64,000 nt of DNA from Sulfuricella sp. (GTDB lineage Bacteria; Pseudomonadota; Gammaproteobacteria; Burkholderiales; Sulfuricellaceae): contig JAHFRP010000006.1 in assembly GCA_023266195.1 (NCBI GenBank), positions 62,001 through 126,000 on the forward strand. The letters run 5' to 3'. The translations under genes and the position numbers were made by a program. Below, piece after piece: positions 44,576 through 52,824 of this stretch. Positions within the stretch are counted from its first letter, which is position 1; each line of letters begins with the position of its first letter. Below the pieces are notes generated by a model. It had not been told where the DNA came from. It ran no database searches and worked only from the letters and a program-made list of their open reading frames with translations.

Positions 44576-44641
44576 GTCGGGCACCCCGTGCCCGACAAAT
44601 CACGCGCCCAAACCTAAACCGTCGGGCACGGGGTGCCCGAC
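44576..44641. repeat. Inverted pair of REP-like palindromes
   Basis: Units 44576-44596 (GTCGGGCACCCCGTGCCCGAC) and 44621-44641 (centre GGG, opposite orientation), 24 bases apart, directly after the second yceI gene. The arrangement matches the pair at 29185-29253. A further palindrome GTGCGAAT-GA-ATTCGCAC lies at 44668-44685. The rest of this 292-base gap shows no gene. Confidence 0.8.
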
Positions 44642-44861
44642 CTACAGCCTTATCAACGTTTCCTCTTGTGCGAATGAATTCGCACCTACCAGCCCGACGC
44701 ACGCCGTTTCCGGGTTTATCTCTTCCCCGCCTCGCGCCTCAAATTTGAGTATTTTCCTTATTGCATGCCAAGGTAATTTACGGCATCGTATTCCCCGGAG
44801 AATTCATACCAATTACTCGACTGTTTCCACGCGAAGCCGCCAATCGGAGCAATAAACCCCC

Positions 44862-47800
44862 GTGCCGCAAAAAATAACCCGCAAGCCGGCGAAACCCCCC
44901 AAAAAAACCGACGCCGAGAGTGCCGCGGTAAAACCCGTGTTCCCGGTGGTGGGCATCGGCGCCTCCGCCGGCGGGCTGGACGCGGTCACCAGGCTGCTGC
45001 ACACGCTGCCGGCCGACACCGGCATGGCTTTCGTCATCGTCCAGCACCTCGACCCCAAGCACGCCAGCCTGCTGCCCGATCTCCTGGCGCGCGCGACGCC
45101 CATGGTCGTCGCGGAAATCCGGGACGGCGTGGCGATCGAGCCCAACCGCGTCTACGTGCTGGGGCCCAACCACGGCCTGGCGATGCTGCACGGCACGCTG
45201 CACCTGCTGCCGCGCCGCGAGGGCAAACACCTGCCGATCGACGATTTTTTCTCCACCCTGGCGGAAGACCGCCAAACCAACGCGATCGGCGCGATCCTGT
45301 CGGGCACGGCTTCCGACGGCACGCTGGGCCTGAAGGCAATCAAGGCGGCGGGCGGGATCACCTTCGCCCAGAGCGAGGAGTCCGCCGAATACGGCGGCAT
45401 GCCGCACAGCGCCATCGCGGCCGGCCACGTCGATTTCACCCTGGCGCCGGAAGCGCTCGCCGAGGAGCTCGCCCGCATCGCGCGCCATCCCTACACGCGG
45501 CAGGAAATGCTGGAACAGCACGCCGTGGCGCAGGCCGAGGAAGGCGGCGACCTGAACAGGATTTTCGTGCTGCTGCGCTCGCGCACCGGCCACGATTTCA
45601 CCTACTACAAGCAAAGCACCATCCAGCGGCGCATCAAGCGGCGCATGGTGCTGCACCAGCTGGAGCGGATCGATGACTACGTCAGGCTGCTGCAAAAACA
45701 GCCGGCGGAGCTGGACGCGCTGTTCCAGGACATCCTGATCAACGTCACCAGCTTTTTCCGCGAACCCGACACCTTCGAGGCGCTGAAGACGGAAGTCTTT
45801 CCGCTCCTGCTGGAAAAAAAGCGCCTTCCTCTTCAAGGGGAAGGTCGGGATGGGGGCAAACCGGACGCCACCCATCCCGCCCCAGCGCTCCCCTTGAAGG
45901 GGAGGGAGGATTTGGAATCTCCCCTGCGCGTCTGGGTGCCCGCCTGCTCCACCGGAGAGGAAGCCTATTCGCTCGCCATCGCCCTGATCGAGTTCCTCGG
46001 CGACCGCGCCAGCCGCACGCCGTTCCAGATTTTCGCCACCGATATCGACGACAAGGCCATCGACCAGGCGCGCCGCGGGTTTTACCCGGAGGGGATCAGC
46101 GCCGACGTTTCCGCCGAACGGCTGCAGCGCTTCTTCATCAAGACCGGCGACGGCTACCAGGTCGGCAAGGCGATCCGCGACGCGTGCGTATTCGCGGTGC
46201 AGAACGTGATCAAGGATCCGCCGTTCTCCAAGATCGATCTGGTGGTCTGCCGCAACCTGATGATCTACCTCGGCGCCACGCTCCAGCGCAAGGTGCTGCA
46301 AACTTTCCACTACGCGCTGCGGCCCGGCGGTTTCCTGATGCTCGGCACCTCCGAAACCATCGGCGCGCTGGCCGGCCTGTTCGCCCTGGCCGACAAGAAA
46401 CACAAGATTTACGCCAGGAAAACGGCGTCCACCCGCCTCGACTACGACTTCAGCGCACATTCCCACGCCGCCGCCCAGACGGCGGAGGAAAGGCCGCCGC
46501 ATGCGCCCGCCGCGCCGGACATGCAGCAGGAAGCCGAGCGCACCATCCTGTCGGCCTACGGCCCGCCCGGCGTGATCGTCAACCAGGACTTGCAGATTCT
46601 CCATTTCCGCGGCCAGACCGGCCCCTATATCGAACCGGCCCCGGGCAGCGCCAGCCTCAACCTGCTCAAGATGGCGCGGCAGGATCTCGCCATGGACCTG
46701 CGCGAGCTGCTGCGCCAGGCGATCGACGGCAACGTCAAGGTGCGCAAGGAGGGCTTGTGCATCCACCAACACCACGGCCGCACCCTCGCGCTCAATCTCC
46801 AGGTCATCCCCCTGCGTCAAACGCAGATCGCCGGACGCTGTTTTCTGGTGCTGTTCGAACGAGTCAGCGAAACGGCGCGGGAAAAACCCGCCGCGGAAAC
46901 CGCCGCCACGCCCGATGCCGCCGCCCGGCGCCTGCGCGAGCTGGAGCAGGAGCTGCTCAGCAGCCGGCAATACCTGCAATCGATCATCGAGGAACGGGAA
47001 GCCGCCAACGAGGAGCTGCAAGCCGCCAACGAGGAAATCCAGTCCGCCAACGAAGAACTGCAAAGCACCAACGAGGAACTGGAAACCGCCAAGGAAGAGC
47101 TCCAGTCCACCAACGAGGAGCTGGCGACGATCAACGAGGAACACGACATCCGCAACCAGGAATTGGGCCGGGTCAACAACGACCTGACCAACCTGCTGGC
47201 AAGCGTGGATCTGGCGGTGCTGATCCTGAGCGAAGACCTGCGCATCCGGCGCTTCACGCCGAAGGCGAAAGCGCTGCTCAACCTGATCGACACCGACGTC
47301 GGCCGTCCGATCGGCAACATCCGGCCGAACGTCGTCCTGCCCGACCTGGAACAACGGGCGCTGGAAACGATCGAAAGCATGACGCCGCAGTCACTGGAGA
47401 TTCAGGACATGCAGGGCCATTGGTACGCCCTGCGCATCCGCCCCTACAAGACGCTGGACAACCGCATCGAAGGCACCGTGATGACGTTCATCGACATCGA
47501 CAGCATCAAGGGCGCCACGCCCGCCCGCGAGGCGTTGCGCCAGGAACAGCGCCTCGCCGCGGTGCTGCGCGACGCCGCCGACGCCGTCACGTTGCAGGAT
47601 TTCGACGGCCGCATCCTCGCCTGGAACACGCGCGCCGAAGCCCTCTACGGCTACAGCGAAGCGGAAGCGCTCAAGCTCGACGCCGGCAAGCTGATTCCGG
47701 CAGGGGCGAATGGCGAGACCGCCGACCTGATCGGCCGGCTCAAGCGGGGCGAAGCGGTGGCGCCGGTCGAACTCGCGCGCCGCGCCAAGGACGGCCGCGA

Positions 47801-47891
47801 GATCATAGTGTGCCTCACCGCCACGGCGCTGCCGGACGAAGCCGGCAAGCCGGCGCTCATCGCCATCACGGAGCGGGAGATTGGGCAATAA
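44862..47891 (+). CDS. CheB-CheR-PAS hybrid signalling protein
   Basis: 1009 residues, cytoplasmic. Residues about 25-215 form a CheB methylesterase with catalytic Ser35 (GIGASAGG), His (VQHLDPKH) and Asp (SGTASDGTLG). A CheR methyltransferase follows from about 230 (YYKQSTIQRRIKRRMVLHQL; SAM motif VPACSTGEEAYSLAI; LVVCRNLMIYL). Then come a Glu/Asn-rich coiled coil (EELQSTNEELETAKEELQST) and two PAS-like domains. There is no receiver domain. The start is GTG 44862. Within CheR, about 30 residues (LPLQGEGRDGGKPDATHPAP onward) come from an in-frame repeat. It precedes a histidine kinase and LuxR regulator on the same strand. Confidence 0.92.
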   Translation: MPQKITRKPAKPPKKTDAESAAVKPVFPVVGIGASAGGLDAVTRLLHTLPADTGMAFVIVQHLDPKHASLLPDLLARATPMVVAEIRDGVAIEPNRVYVLGPNHGLAMLHGTLHLLPRREGKHLPIDDFFSTLAEDRQTNAIGAILSGTASDGTLGLKAIKAAGGITFAQSEESAEYGGMPHSAIAAGHVDFTLAPEALAEELARIARHPYTRQEMLEQHAVAQAEEGGDLNRIFVLLRSRTGHDFTYYKQSTIQRRIKRRMVLHQLERIDDYVRLLQKQPAELDALFQDILINVTSFFREPDTFEALKTEVFPLLLEKKRLPLQGEGRDGGKPDATHPAPALPLKGREDLESPLRVWVPACSTGEEAYSLAIALIEFLGDRASRTPFQIFATDIDDKAIDQARRGFYPEGISADVSAERLQRFFIKTGDGYQVGKAIRDACVFAVQNVIKDPPFSKIDLVVCRNLMIYLGATLQRKVLQTFHYALRPGGFLMLGTSETIGALAGLFALADKKHKIYARKTASTRLDYDFSAHSHAAAQTAEERPPHAPAAPDMQQEAERTILSAYGPPGVIVNQDLQILHFRGQTGPYIEPAPGSASLNLLKMARQDLAMDLRELLRQAIDGNVKVRKEGLCIHQHHGRTLALNLQVIPLRQTQIAGRCFLVLFERVSETAREKPAAETAATPDAAARRLRELEQELLSSRQYLQSIIEEREAANEELQAANEEIQSANEELQSTNEELETAKEELQSTNEELATINEEHDIRNQELGRVNNDLTNLLASVDLAVLILSEDLRIRRFTPKAKALLNLIDTDVGRPIGNIRPNVVLPDLEQRALETIESMTPQSLEIQDMQGHWYALRIRPYKTLDNRIEGTVMTFIDIDSIKGATPAREALRQEQRLAAVLRDAADAVTLQDFDGRILAWNTRAEALYGYSEAEALKLDAGKLIPAGANGETADLIGRLKRGEAVAPVELARRAKDGREIIVCLTATALPDEAGKPALIAITEREIGQ
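45824..45910. repeat. In-frame palindromic repeat inside the CheR domain
   Basis: Left arm CTTCAAGGGGAAGG...CGGGATGGG and right arm CCCATCCCGC...CTCCCCTTGAAGGGG form an imperfect foldback of about 87 bp. It is translated in frame between the CheR N-terminal domain and the SAM-binding motif, adding roughly 30 residues. Confidence 0.75.
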
Positions 47892-47963
47892 ACACGGGAA
47901 CGACATTACCCGCCTGCCAGCCTTGCCGGGGCCGTAAGGCCCTCCCAGATCGAGGCCCGGCGC

Positions 47964-48018
47964 GCCACTGCGCTGCCGGAAGAAGCCCGCAAGGCGGCGT
48001 TCATCGCCATCACGGAGC
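47964..48018 (+). pseudogene. Partial duplicate of the CheB/CheR gene's 3' end
   Basis: 55 bases match 47820-47874 at all but about six positions (GCCACTGCGCTGCCGGAAGA versus GCCACGGCGCTGCCGGACGA). It encodes the remnant ATALPEEARKAAFIAITE, corresponding to ATALPDEAGKPALIAITE at the end of the intact gene. It lies in the 148-base gap before the next kinase gene and has no start codon. Confidence 0.7.
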
Positions 48019-48039
48019 ACCGAACCCGAGAACGGCACC

Positions 48040-49644
48040 ATGAGCAACGAAGACGAGATCGAACAGGTTAATCACCGTCGCCCCGAGGTGGAGCATCTGC
48101 TGCACGAGCTGCAGACGCACCAGATCGAGCTGGAAATGCAAAACCGCGAGCTGCGCGAAGCGCAGGAGGCGCTGGAAGAAGCGCGCGACCGCTATGCCGA
48201 CCTGTACGATTTCGCCCCGGTCGGCTACCTGACGCTGGACGTCAAGGGCGGCGTGCTGGAAGCCAACCTGACCGCCGCCGCCCAGCTCGGCCGCGAGCGG
48301 GCGCACGTGATCGGCAAGCCGTTCATCGCCTGGCTGGCAGAAGGCGAGAGCCCGGCGTTTTTCAGCCACCTGCGTCAGGCATTCCGCACCGGCGGCAACA
48401 CGTTCGTCGAGCTGAAAATAAAGGCGGGAAACGATATCCGCGACGTGCGCCTGGAAAGCGCGGCTGCCTGCAAGGCGGGGAACCAGCACTGCACCTGCCG
48501 CATGGCGATGATCGACATCACCGCGCAAAAACGCCTGGCCCACCAGGCGATGCGGGATTTCTCCCAACAGGAAGCCCTGTTCAACACGATTCCGGCGATG
48601 GCGTACTACAAGGACCTGAACCTGCGTTTCATTGCCATTAGCAGCCAATGCGCCGAATTCTTCGGCATTCCCCGGGAAAAAATGCTCGGCAGGAAAATCT
48701 CCGAGATATTCCCCTCGAGGTTTTCCGAGCAATGCGAACTCGAAGACCGGGTGGTGCTGGATACCGGCCAAGCCGACATGAACCGTGAGATGGAAGCCCA
48801 GAACGGAGTGGGCGCACGGGTCCGGCTGGCCTCCTTCAAAGCGCCGTTCCTCGGGCCGGACGGCAAGATCGCCGGACTGGTCGGGGTGGCTCTCGACATC
48901 TCGCAGCTGCGCGAAACCGAACAGCAGGCCCGCGCGCTGACCGAGGAAAACCGCCGCCTCGCCCGGCGCATGTTCGCCGCGCAAGAGGATGAACGGCGCC
49001 GCCTTGCCCGCGAACTGCACGACGAACTGGGGCAATGGTTGACCGTGATCCAGACGGAGGCGCTGGCGATCGCAACCCTTGTCGTTTCGAACGAACGGCG
49101 CAACGGCATGAAGAAAAGCATCGCCAGCGCAACGGCCATCGCCGACAGCACCGCCCGGGTACAGCAAGTGCTGCGCCGCATCCTGCGCCGTTTGCGCCCA
49201 AGCACGCTGGACCAACTCGGCCTGGAGGACAGCCTGCGCGAACTGGTGAACCAATGGAGCCTCCAGCATCCGGATATCGCCTGCGAGCTCCATCTGGACG
49301 GCCCGCTGGGAGATTTGGAAGAAACCCTGAACATTTCGCTGTACCGCATCATTCAGGAGACGCTGACCAACGTTTCCCGCCACGCCGCTGACGCAAGCCG
49401 CCTGTCCGTCACCCTGCGCCGTGCGCCCGATGCGATCCTGCTGTCGATGGAAGACGACGGCAAGGGCATGGACCCGCACCAGCCGCGCCATGGGATGGGG
49501 CTCCTGGGCATGCGCGAGCGCGTTATCGCCGCCAACGGCATATTCACCCTGCACAGCGCGCCAGGCCGTGGCCTGCATATCGAAATCAAGCTGCCGCTTA
49601 ATCAACCGGAGGAATACGATGCAAATTTCCAGCAAGAAGAGTAA
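48040..49644 (+). CDS. PAS-containing NarX/DegS-type histidine kinase (HisKA_3)
   Basis: 534 residues, no membrane helix. An N-terminal coiled coil (HELQTHQIELEMQNRELREA) leads into a PAS domain (YDFAPVGYLTLDVKGGVLEA) and a second PAS (FNTIPAMAYYKDLNLRFIAI). The HisKA_3 box ARRMFAAQEDERRRLARELH has its phosphoacceptor at His327 (RELHDELGQ). The ATPase ends with GMGLLGMRERV and GRGLHIEIKLP. It is soluble, so it probably senses a cytoplasmic or redox cue via PAS. The partner regulator's ATG lies 26 bases inside its 3' end. A possible third input comes from the CheB/CheR hybrid upstream. Confidence 0.93.
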   Translation: MSNEDEIEQVNHRRPEVEHLLHELQTHQIELEMQNRELREAQEALEEARDRYADLYDFAPVGYLTLDVKGGVLEANLTAAAQLGRERAHVIGKPFIAWLAEGESPAFFSHLRQAFRTGGNTFVELKIKAGNDIRDVRLESAAACKAGNQHCTCRMAMIDITAQKRLAHQAMRDFSQQEALFNTIPAMAYYKDLNLRFIAISSQCAEFFGIPREKMLGRKISEIFPSRFSEQCELEDRVVLDTGQADMNREMEAQNGVGARVRLASFKAPFLGPDGKIAGLVGVALDISQLRETEQQARALTEENRRLARRMFAAQEDERRRLARELHDELGQWLTVIQTEALAIATLVVSNERRNGMKKSIASATAIADSTARVQQVLRRILRRLRPSTLDQLGLEDSLRELVNQWSLQHPDIACELHLDGPLGDLEETLNISLYRIIQETLTNVSRHAADASRLSVTLRRAPDAILLSMEDDGKGMDPHQPRHGMGLLGMRERVIAANGIFTLHSAPGRGLHIEIKLPLNQPEEYDANFQQEE

Positions 49645-50281
49645 CAAGGCCATCAAGGTGATGCTGATCGACGACCACCCGGTGGTGCGCGACGGCTACG
49701 CCCGCCTGCTGGAAAACACGCCGGACATCCGGGTGGTGGCGGAGGCCGACGACGGCGAGACCGGCTGCGAGCTCTATGCGATGACCCACCCCGACGTGGT
49801 CATCCTCGACCTCTCCATGCCCGGCATGGGCGGGCTGGAAGCCCTGCGCCGCATCATGGCGAAAGACCCGGCGGCGCGCATCCTGATCTTCACCATGCAC
49901 GACAGCGAGACCCTGATCCTGCGCGCCATGGAATCCGGCGCGGTGGGCTATCTCACCAAGCACAGCGGCATCGGCCAGATGATCGAGGCGGTGCGCCAGG
50001 TGGCCCAGGGCAACATGTTCATCGACCCGAAATACATCCCGGACATCATGCGCCAGCGCCTGAAGCCCTCGTCCGACCCGCTGCAGTCGCTGTCGGCGCG
50101 CGAATTCCAGCTGTTCCAGCTGCTCGCGGAAGGGCATTCGGTGATCGAAATCGCCGAAATCCTCTCCATCAGCCCGAAAACCGTCGGCGTCCACCACACC
50201 AACATCATGAAAAAACTCAGCATCCAGAACACCGCCCAGCTCACCCGGCTGGCGATCAGGCATGGAGTGATACAGGCTTGA
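49619..50281 (+). CDS. NarL/LuxR-family response regulator
   Basis: 220 residues. Receiver domain with acidic pocket (VMLIDDHPVVRDGY), phosphoacceptor Asp64 (VVILDLSMPGMGG) and Lys in VGYLTKHSG. The C-terminal LuxR-type helix-turn-helix reads SLSAREFQLFQLLAEGHSVI, then EIAEILSISPKTVGVHHTNI. The start at 49619 follows GGAGGAAT and overlaps the kinase gene. Together they form an ordinary two-component pair. Targets unknown. Confidence 0.95.
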   Translation: MQISSKKSNKAIKVMLIDDHPVVRDGYARLLENTPDIRVVAEADDGETGCELYAMTHPDVVILDLSMPGMGGLEALRRIMAKDPAARILIFTMHDSETLILRAMESGAVGYLTKHSGIGQMIEAVRQVAQGNMFIDPKYIPDIMRQRLKPSSDPLQSLSAREFQLFQLLAEGHSVIEIAEILSISPKTVGVHHTNIMKKLSIQNTAQLTRLAIRHGVIQA

Positions 50282-50825
50282 AGAGGCAAGATTCAAGAGG
50301 CAGTTGATTCGGTCATTGAAGGCTCGACCCGGAATAGAGGGGTCTTAGCGATACTGGATTCCCGCCAACCCTCTATCCAGCGCTCCCCCAAAGGGGGAGA
50401 AGGTTTGGGTGAGGGTCCGCAGGAATGGCGAGAGCTTCAGCATTTAGTGGCCGTTCCTAAAGTGGCAAGGGAACAAGAGGTAAGACCTCTCCCCCTCTCT
50501 GCTCACCCGCACTCTTGAATCTTGTCTCTTGCAACCTCGCTGTTAACTAAAATTAATTCCCTCCCTCCGCCATGCGCAAAACCCATTTCGCATGCGACCT
50601 CCCCCGAATCCACGCCCATCAAGACATCGGTTTAAATCATATATATTTCCCTATGATCTTTAAAGATTTTCTTTAGTAGCGATTACGCGCACAGCTTATA
50701 TATTTAGGCTTTGCGTTCCTCTACAGTTACAACTCATCGACACCGATGAAAGCCGCGCAGAATCTCCGCCTCAGGCGGGAGGCGGCGGCCCTGACCGCGA
50801 GAAACTGTCACATGGGAGCAACAAC
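50282..50825. other. 544-base gap: dispersed repeats, then AT-rich promoter-like DNA
   Basis: The first half holds degenerate repeats (TTGATTCGGTCATTGAAGG, CTCCCCCAAAGGGGGAGAAGG, AGTGGCCGTTCC) shared with 25440-25560 and 60893-60975. The second half (about 50630-50730) is AT-rich for this genome, with runs such as ATCATATATATTTCCCTATG and CTTATATATTTAGG, and probably carries the promoter and leader of the HisKA_2 kinase gene. No coding sequence is supported here. Confidence 0.6.
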
Positions 50826-51494
50826 ATGCAACTGCAACCAGCGCAAGTTGACCACACGCAAACGAATGACGGAATGAGCGTGCGCGACACGGTGGTGCGG
50901 GAAGTCCACCACCGCATCAAAAATCATCTTCAGGGCGTCGCCGGTTTGCTGCGCCAGCACGCTGACGAGCACCCCGAAATCCGCTCCCCGATGGAAGTCG
51001 CCATCACCCAGATCCAGGCCGTTGCGGCCATCCATGGCTTGCAAGGCAAGCAGACCGGCAGCCTGGTCAATTTGTGCGACATGGTCGCCAAGATCGCCGG
51101 TACGGTGAGCGACCTGACCAACGCCCATATCGTGACCAGCATCATGGCGGATTCGGCCATGCCGGCGCAGATTCTGGAAAGCGAGGCGGTTGCCGTGGCC
51201 CTGATCCTGAACGAACTGATCATGAACGCGGTCAAGCACTCCCCCAACGACAACGGCAGGAAAAGCGTCCGGCTGGGCGTAACCTGCGCCCGCAAGGCGG
51301 CCCAGGTGCGGATTTTCAATCGGGGCAAGCTGCCGCTCGGCTTCAGTTTCGAACGCGGCCAGGAAACCGGCAACGGCCTCAACCTGGTGCATTCGCTGCT
51401 GCCCTCCGAAGGCGCCAGCCTGCGCATCGCGGCCGCCAACGGCGGAGTGGAGACCGTTATCGACCTGTCCACCCCGCTCGTGACGCTGCACTAA
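50826..51494 (+). CDS. Stand-alone HisKA_2-type histidine kinase (EutW-like output module)
   Basis: 222 residues with no sensor or membrane segment. The HisKA_2 box VVREVHHRIKNHLQGVAGLL has its phosphoacceptor at His28/29. The HATPase part shows LILNELIMNAVKHSP (N box) and GNGLNLVHSLLP (G2-like). This kinase type pairs with ANTAR regulators, as in EutW/EutV, and an ANTAR regulator gene follows after 390 bases. The gap between them contains foldback element copy C. The signal must come from a partner because no input domain is present. Confidence 0.85.
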   Translation: MQLQPAQVDHTQTNDGMSVRDTVVREVHHRIKNHLQGVAGLLRQHADEHPEIRSPMEVAITQIQAVAAIHGLQGKQTGSLVNLCDMVAKIAGTVSDLTNAHIVTSIMADSAMPAQILESEAVAVALILNELIMNAVKHSPNDNGRKSVRLGVTCARKAAQVRIFNRGKLPLGFSFERGQETGNGLNLVHSLLPSEGASLRIAAANGGVETVIDLSTPLVTLH

Positions 51495-51603
51495 CATGAA
51501 CCACGCGAAGCGTACCTTGTCCCCCTCGTCCGTCTCGCCATGGTCGCTACGCAGCAGCGGGAACCCGGCGGGGACACTCCTTGCGGGTGCGGGGAGAGGG
51601 CTG

Positions 51604-51804
51604 GGAGCCTGTCGGACTTGAAGAATCGAAGCGCAGAGGGTCAGGCAGGCAAGCCGCGAAGCGGATGCTCGCAAAATTCGGCTGGGCGAGGACAGATTTT
51701 GCCGGTTTTGCAGGTCAATAGTCGTTCTATTGACCAAGAAAGCGGCGAAATATGGACCGGCCAGGCGGATTTGCAGCCGATTTCCTTTAAGCCCGACAGG
51801 CTCC
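51604..51804. mobile_element. Foldback/MITE-like element, copy C (with 39-bp insert)
   Basis: Same orientation as copy B, with GGAGCCTGTCGGACTT and CCCGACAGGCTCC ends. It carries an extra 39 bases at 51634-51672 (CAGAGGGTCAGGCAGG...) absent from the other three. It lies between the HisKA_2 kinase and ANTAR regulator genes, in a 390-base gap without other genes. Confidence 0.85.
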
Positions 51805-51884
51805 TAGGGGCGAGGGAAACGATGATGGCGCAACGAATTTCATTTTCCGGGGTCGCGATTCACCACTATCGTTAGGAGCTATGC

Positions 51885-52553
51885 ATGCCACAGAATGAAA
51901 TGTTCGCGGACAAGGCGCAGCCACGCAAGACCCGTGTCCTGATTGTAGACGACGATCGCCTGGTGCTGGCGACGCTGGCCAAGGGCCTGCGCCAGTGGGG
52001 CTACGAGGTGGCCGAAGCCTCGTCCGGGGAAGCCGGGCTGAAATTCGCGCTTGAAACCAAGCCGGACATGGTGCTGCTCGACGTGAACATGCCCAGGATG
52101 TCGGGCCTGGAAGTGGCCAAGGCGTTGCGCGCCCAGACATCCATCCCGTTCATGTTCCTGACGGCTTACGGCAACAGCGAAATCGTCAAGCAGGCAACCG
52201 AGCAGGGCGCCATGGGCTATCTCGTCAAGCCGGTGGATATTTCGCAGATCGTCCCGGCGATCGAGGCGGCGCTCGCCCGCGGCAAGGAACTGGTGCACCT
52301 GCGCGAGACCGAAACGCAGCTCAGCACAGCCCTGGCCAGCAGCCGCGAAACCAGCATGGCGATCGGCATCCTGATGGAACGCGAACACCTGGGCCGCGTT
52401 GCGGCTTTCGAACTCCTGCGCGATAACGCCCGCTCGCAGCGGCGCAAAATCGGCGACGTGGCCGAGGAACTGCTCGGTGCCGTCGAACTCGTCAACCACA
52501 TGCGCAATGGCAAGTCCGCCCCGGTTGTCAGCGCGATCGAACGGAAGATGTGA
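51885..52553 (+). CDS. Response regulator with ANTAR RNA-binding domain (EutV/NasT-like)
   Basis: 222 residues. Receiver domain (VLIVDDDRLVLATLAKGLRQ; phosphoacceptor Asp66 in VLLDVNMPRMSG; Lys in GYLVKPVD). A coiled-coil linker leads to a C-terminal ANTAR domain (SRETSMAIGILMEREHLGRV, AAFELLRDNARSQRRKIGDV). ANTAR proteins bind paired hairpins in mRNA leaders and prevent premature termination. The ATG follows GGAGCTATGC. The partner is probably the HisKA_2 kinase upstream. A target RNA is not established; tandem hairpins occur in the next leader (52672-52709). Confidence 0.92.
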   Translation: MPQNEMFADKAQPRKTRVLIVDDDRLVLATLAKGLRQWGYEVAEASSGEAGLKFALETKPDMVLLDVNMPRMSGLEVAKALRAQTSIPFMFLTAYGNSEIVKQATEQGAMGYLVKPVDISQIVPAIEAALARGKELVHLRETETQLSTALASSRETSMAIGILMEREHLGRVAAFELLRDNARSQRRKIGDVAEELLGAVELVNHMRNGKSAPVVSAIERKM

Positions 52554-52671
52554 AACAAAACAACATCCGACTAGCCAAAATGTTCAGCCCATAAATTGAA
52601 TTGATTGAAGAACATGTTTATCGAAAGGGCTCTGCACCCGCCCGACTACAGCGCTTCAGCCACACGTCAAA

Positions 52672-52709
52672 GAGCCGCCCGGTTTTCGCGGCTCGCCAAG
52701 CAGCTTGGC
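52672..52709 (+). promoter_or_regulatory. Two contiguous small hairpins in the leader of the EAL-like gene
   Basis: GAGCCGC (loop of nine) GCGGCTC, directly followed by GCCAAG (loop CAG) CTTGGC. They lie downstream of the ANTAR regulator gene and upstream of the EAL-like gene. The loops do not match the known ANTAR hexaloop pattern, so the role is uncertain. Confidence 0.35.
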
Positions 52710-52824
52710 CCAGCACCCGCCTGACCCACTTAATTTTTGTCGATGCGCCGCATTCGCGCGCGGGGTGATCCAATGGCTATCGCCGGCGCAAACAGCGGAA
52801 TCATCCGTCAACAGGAGAATAGTG

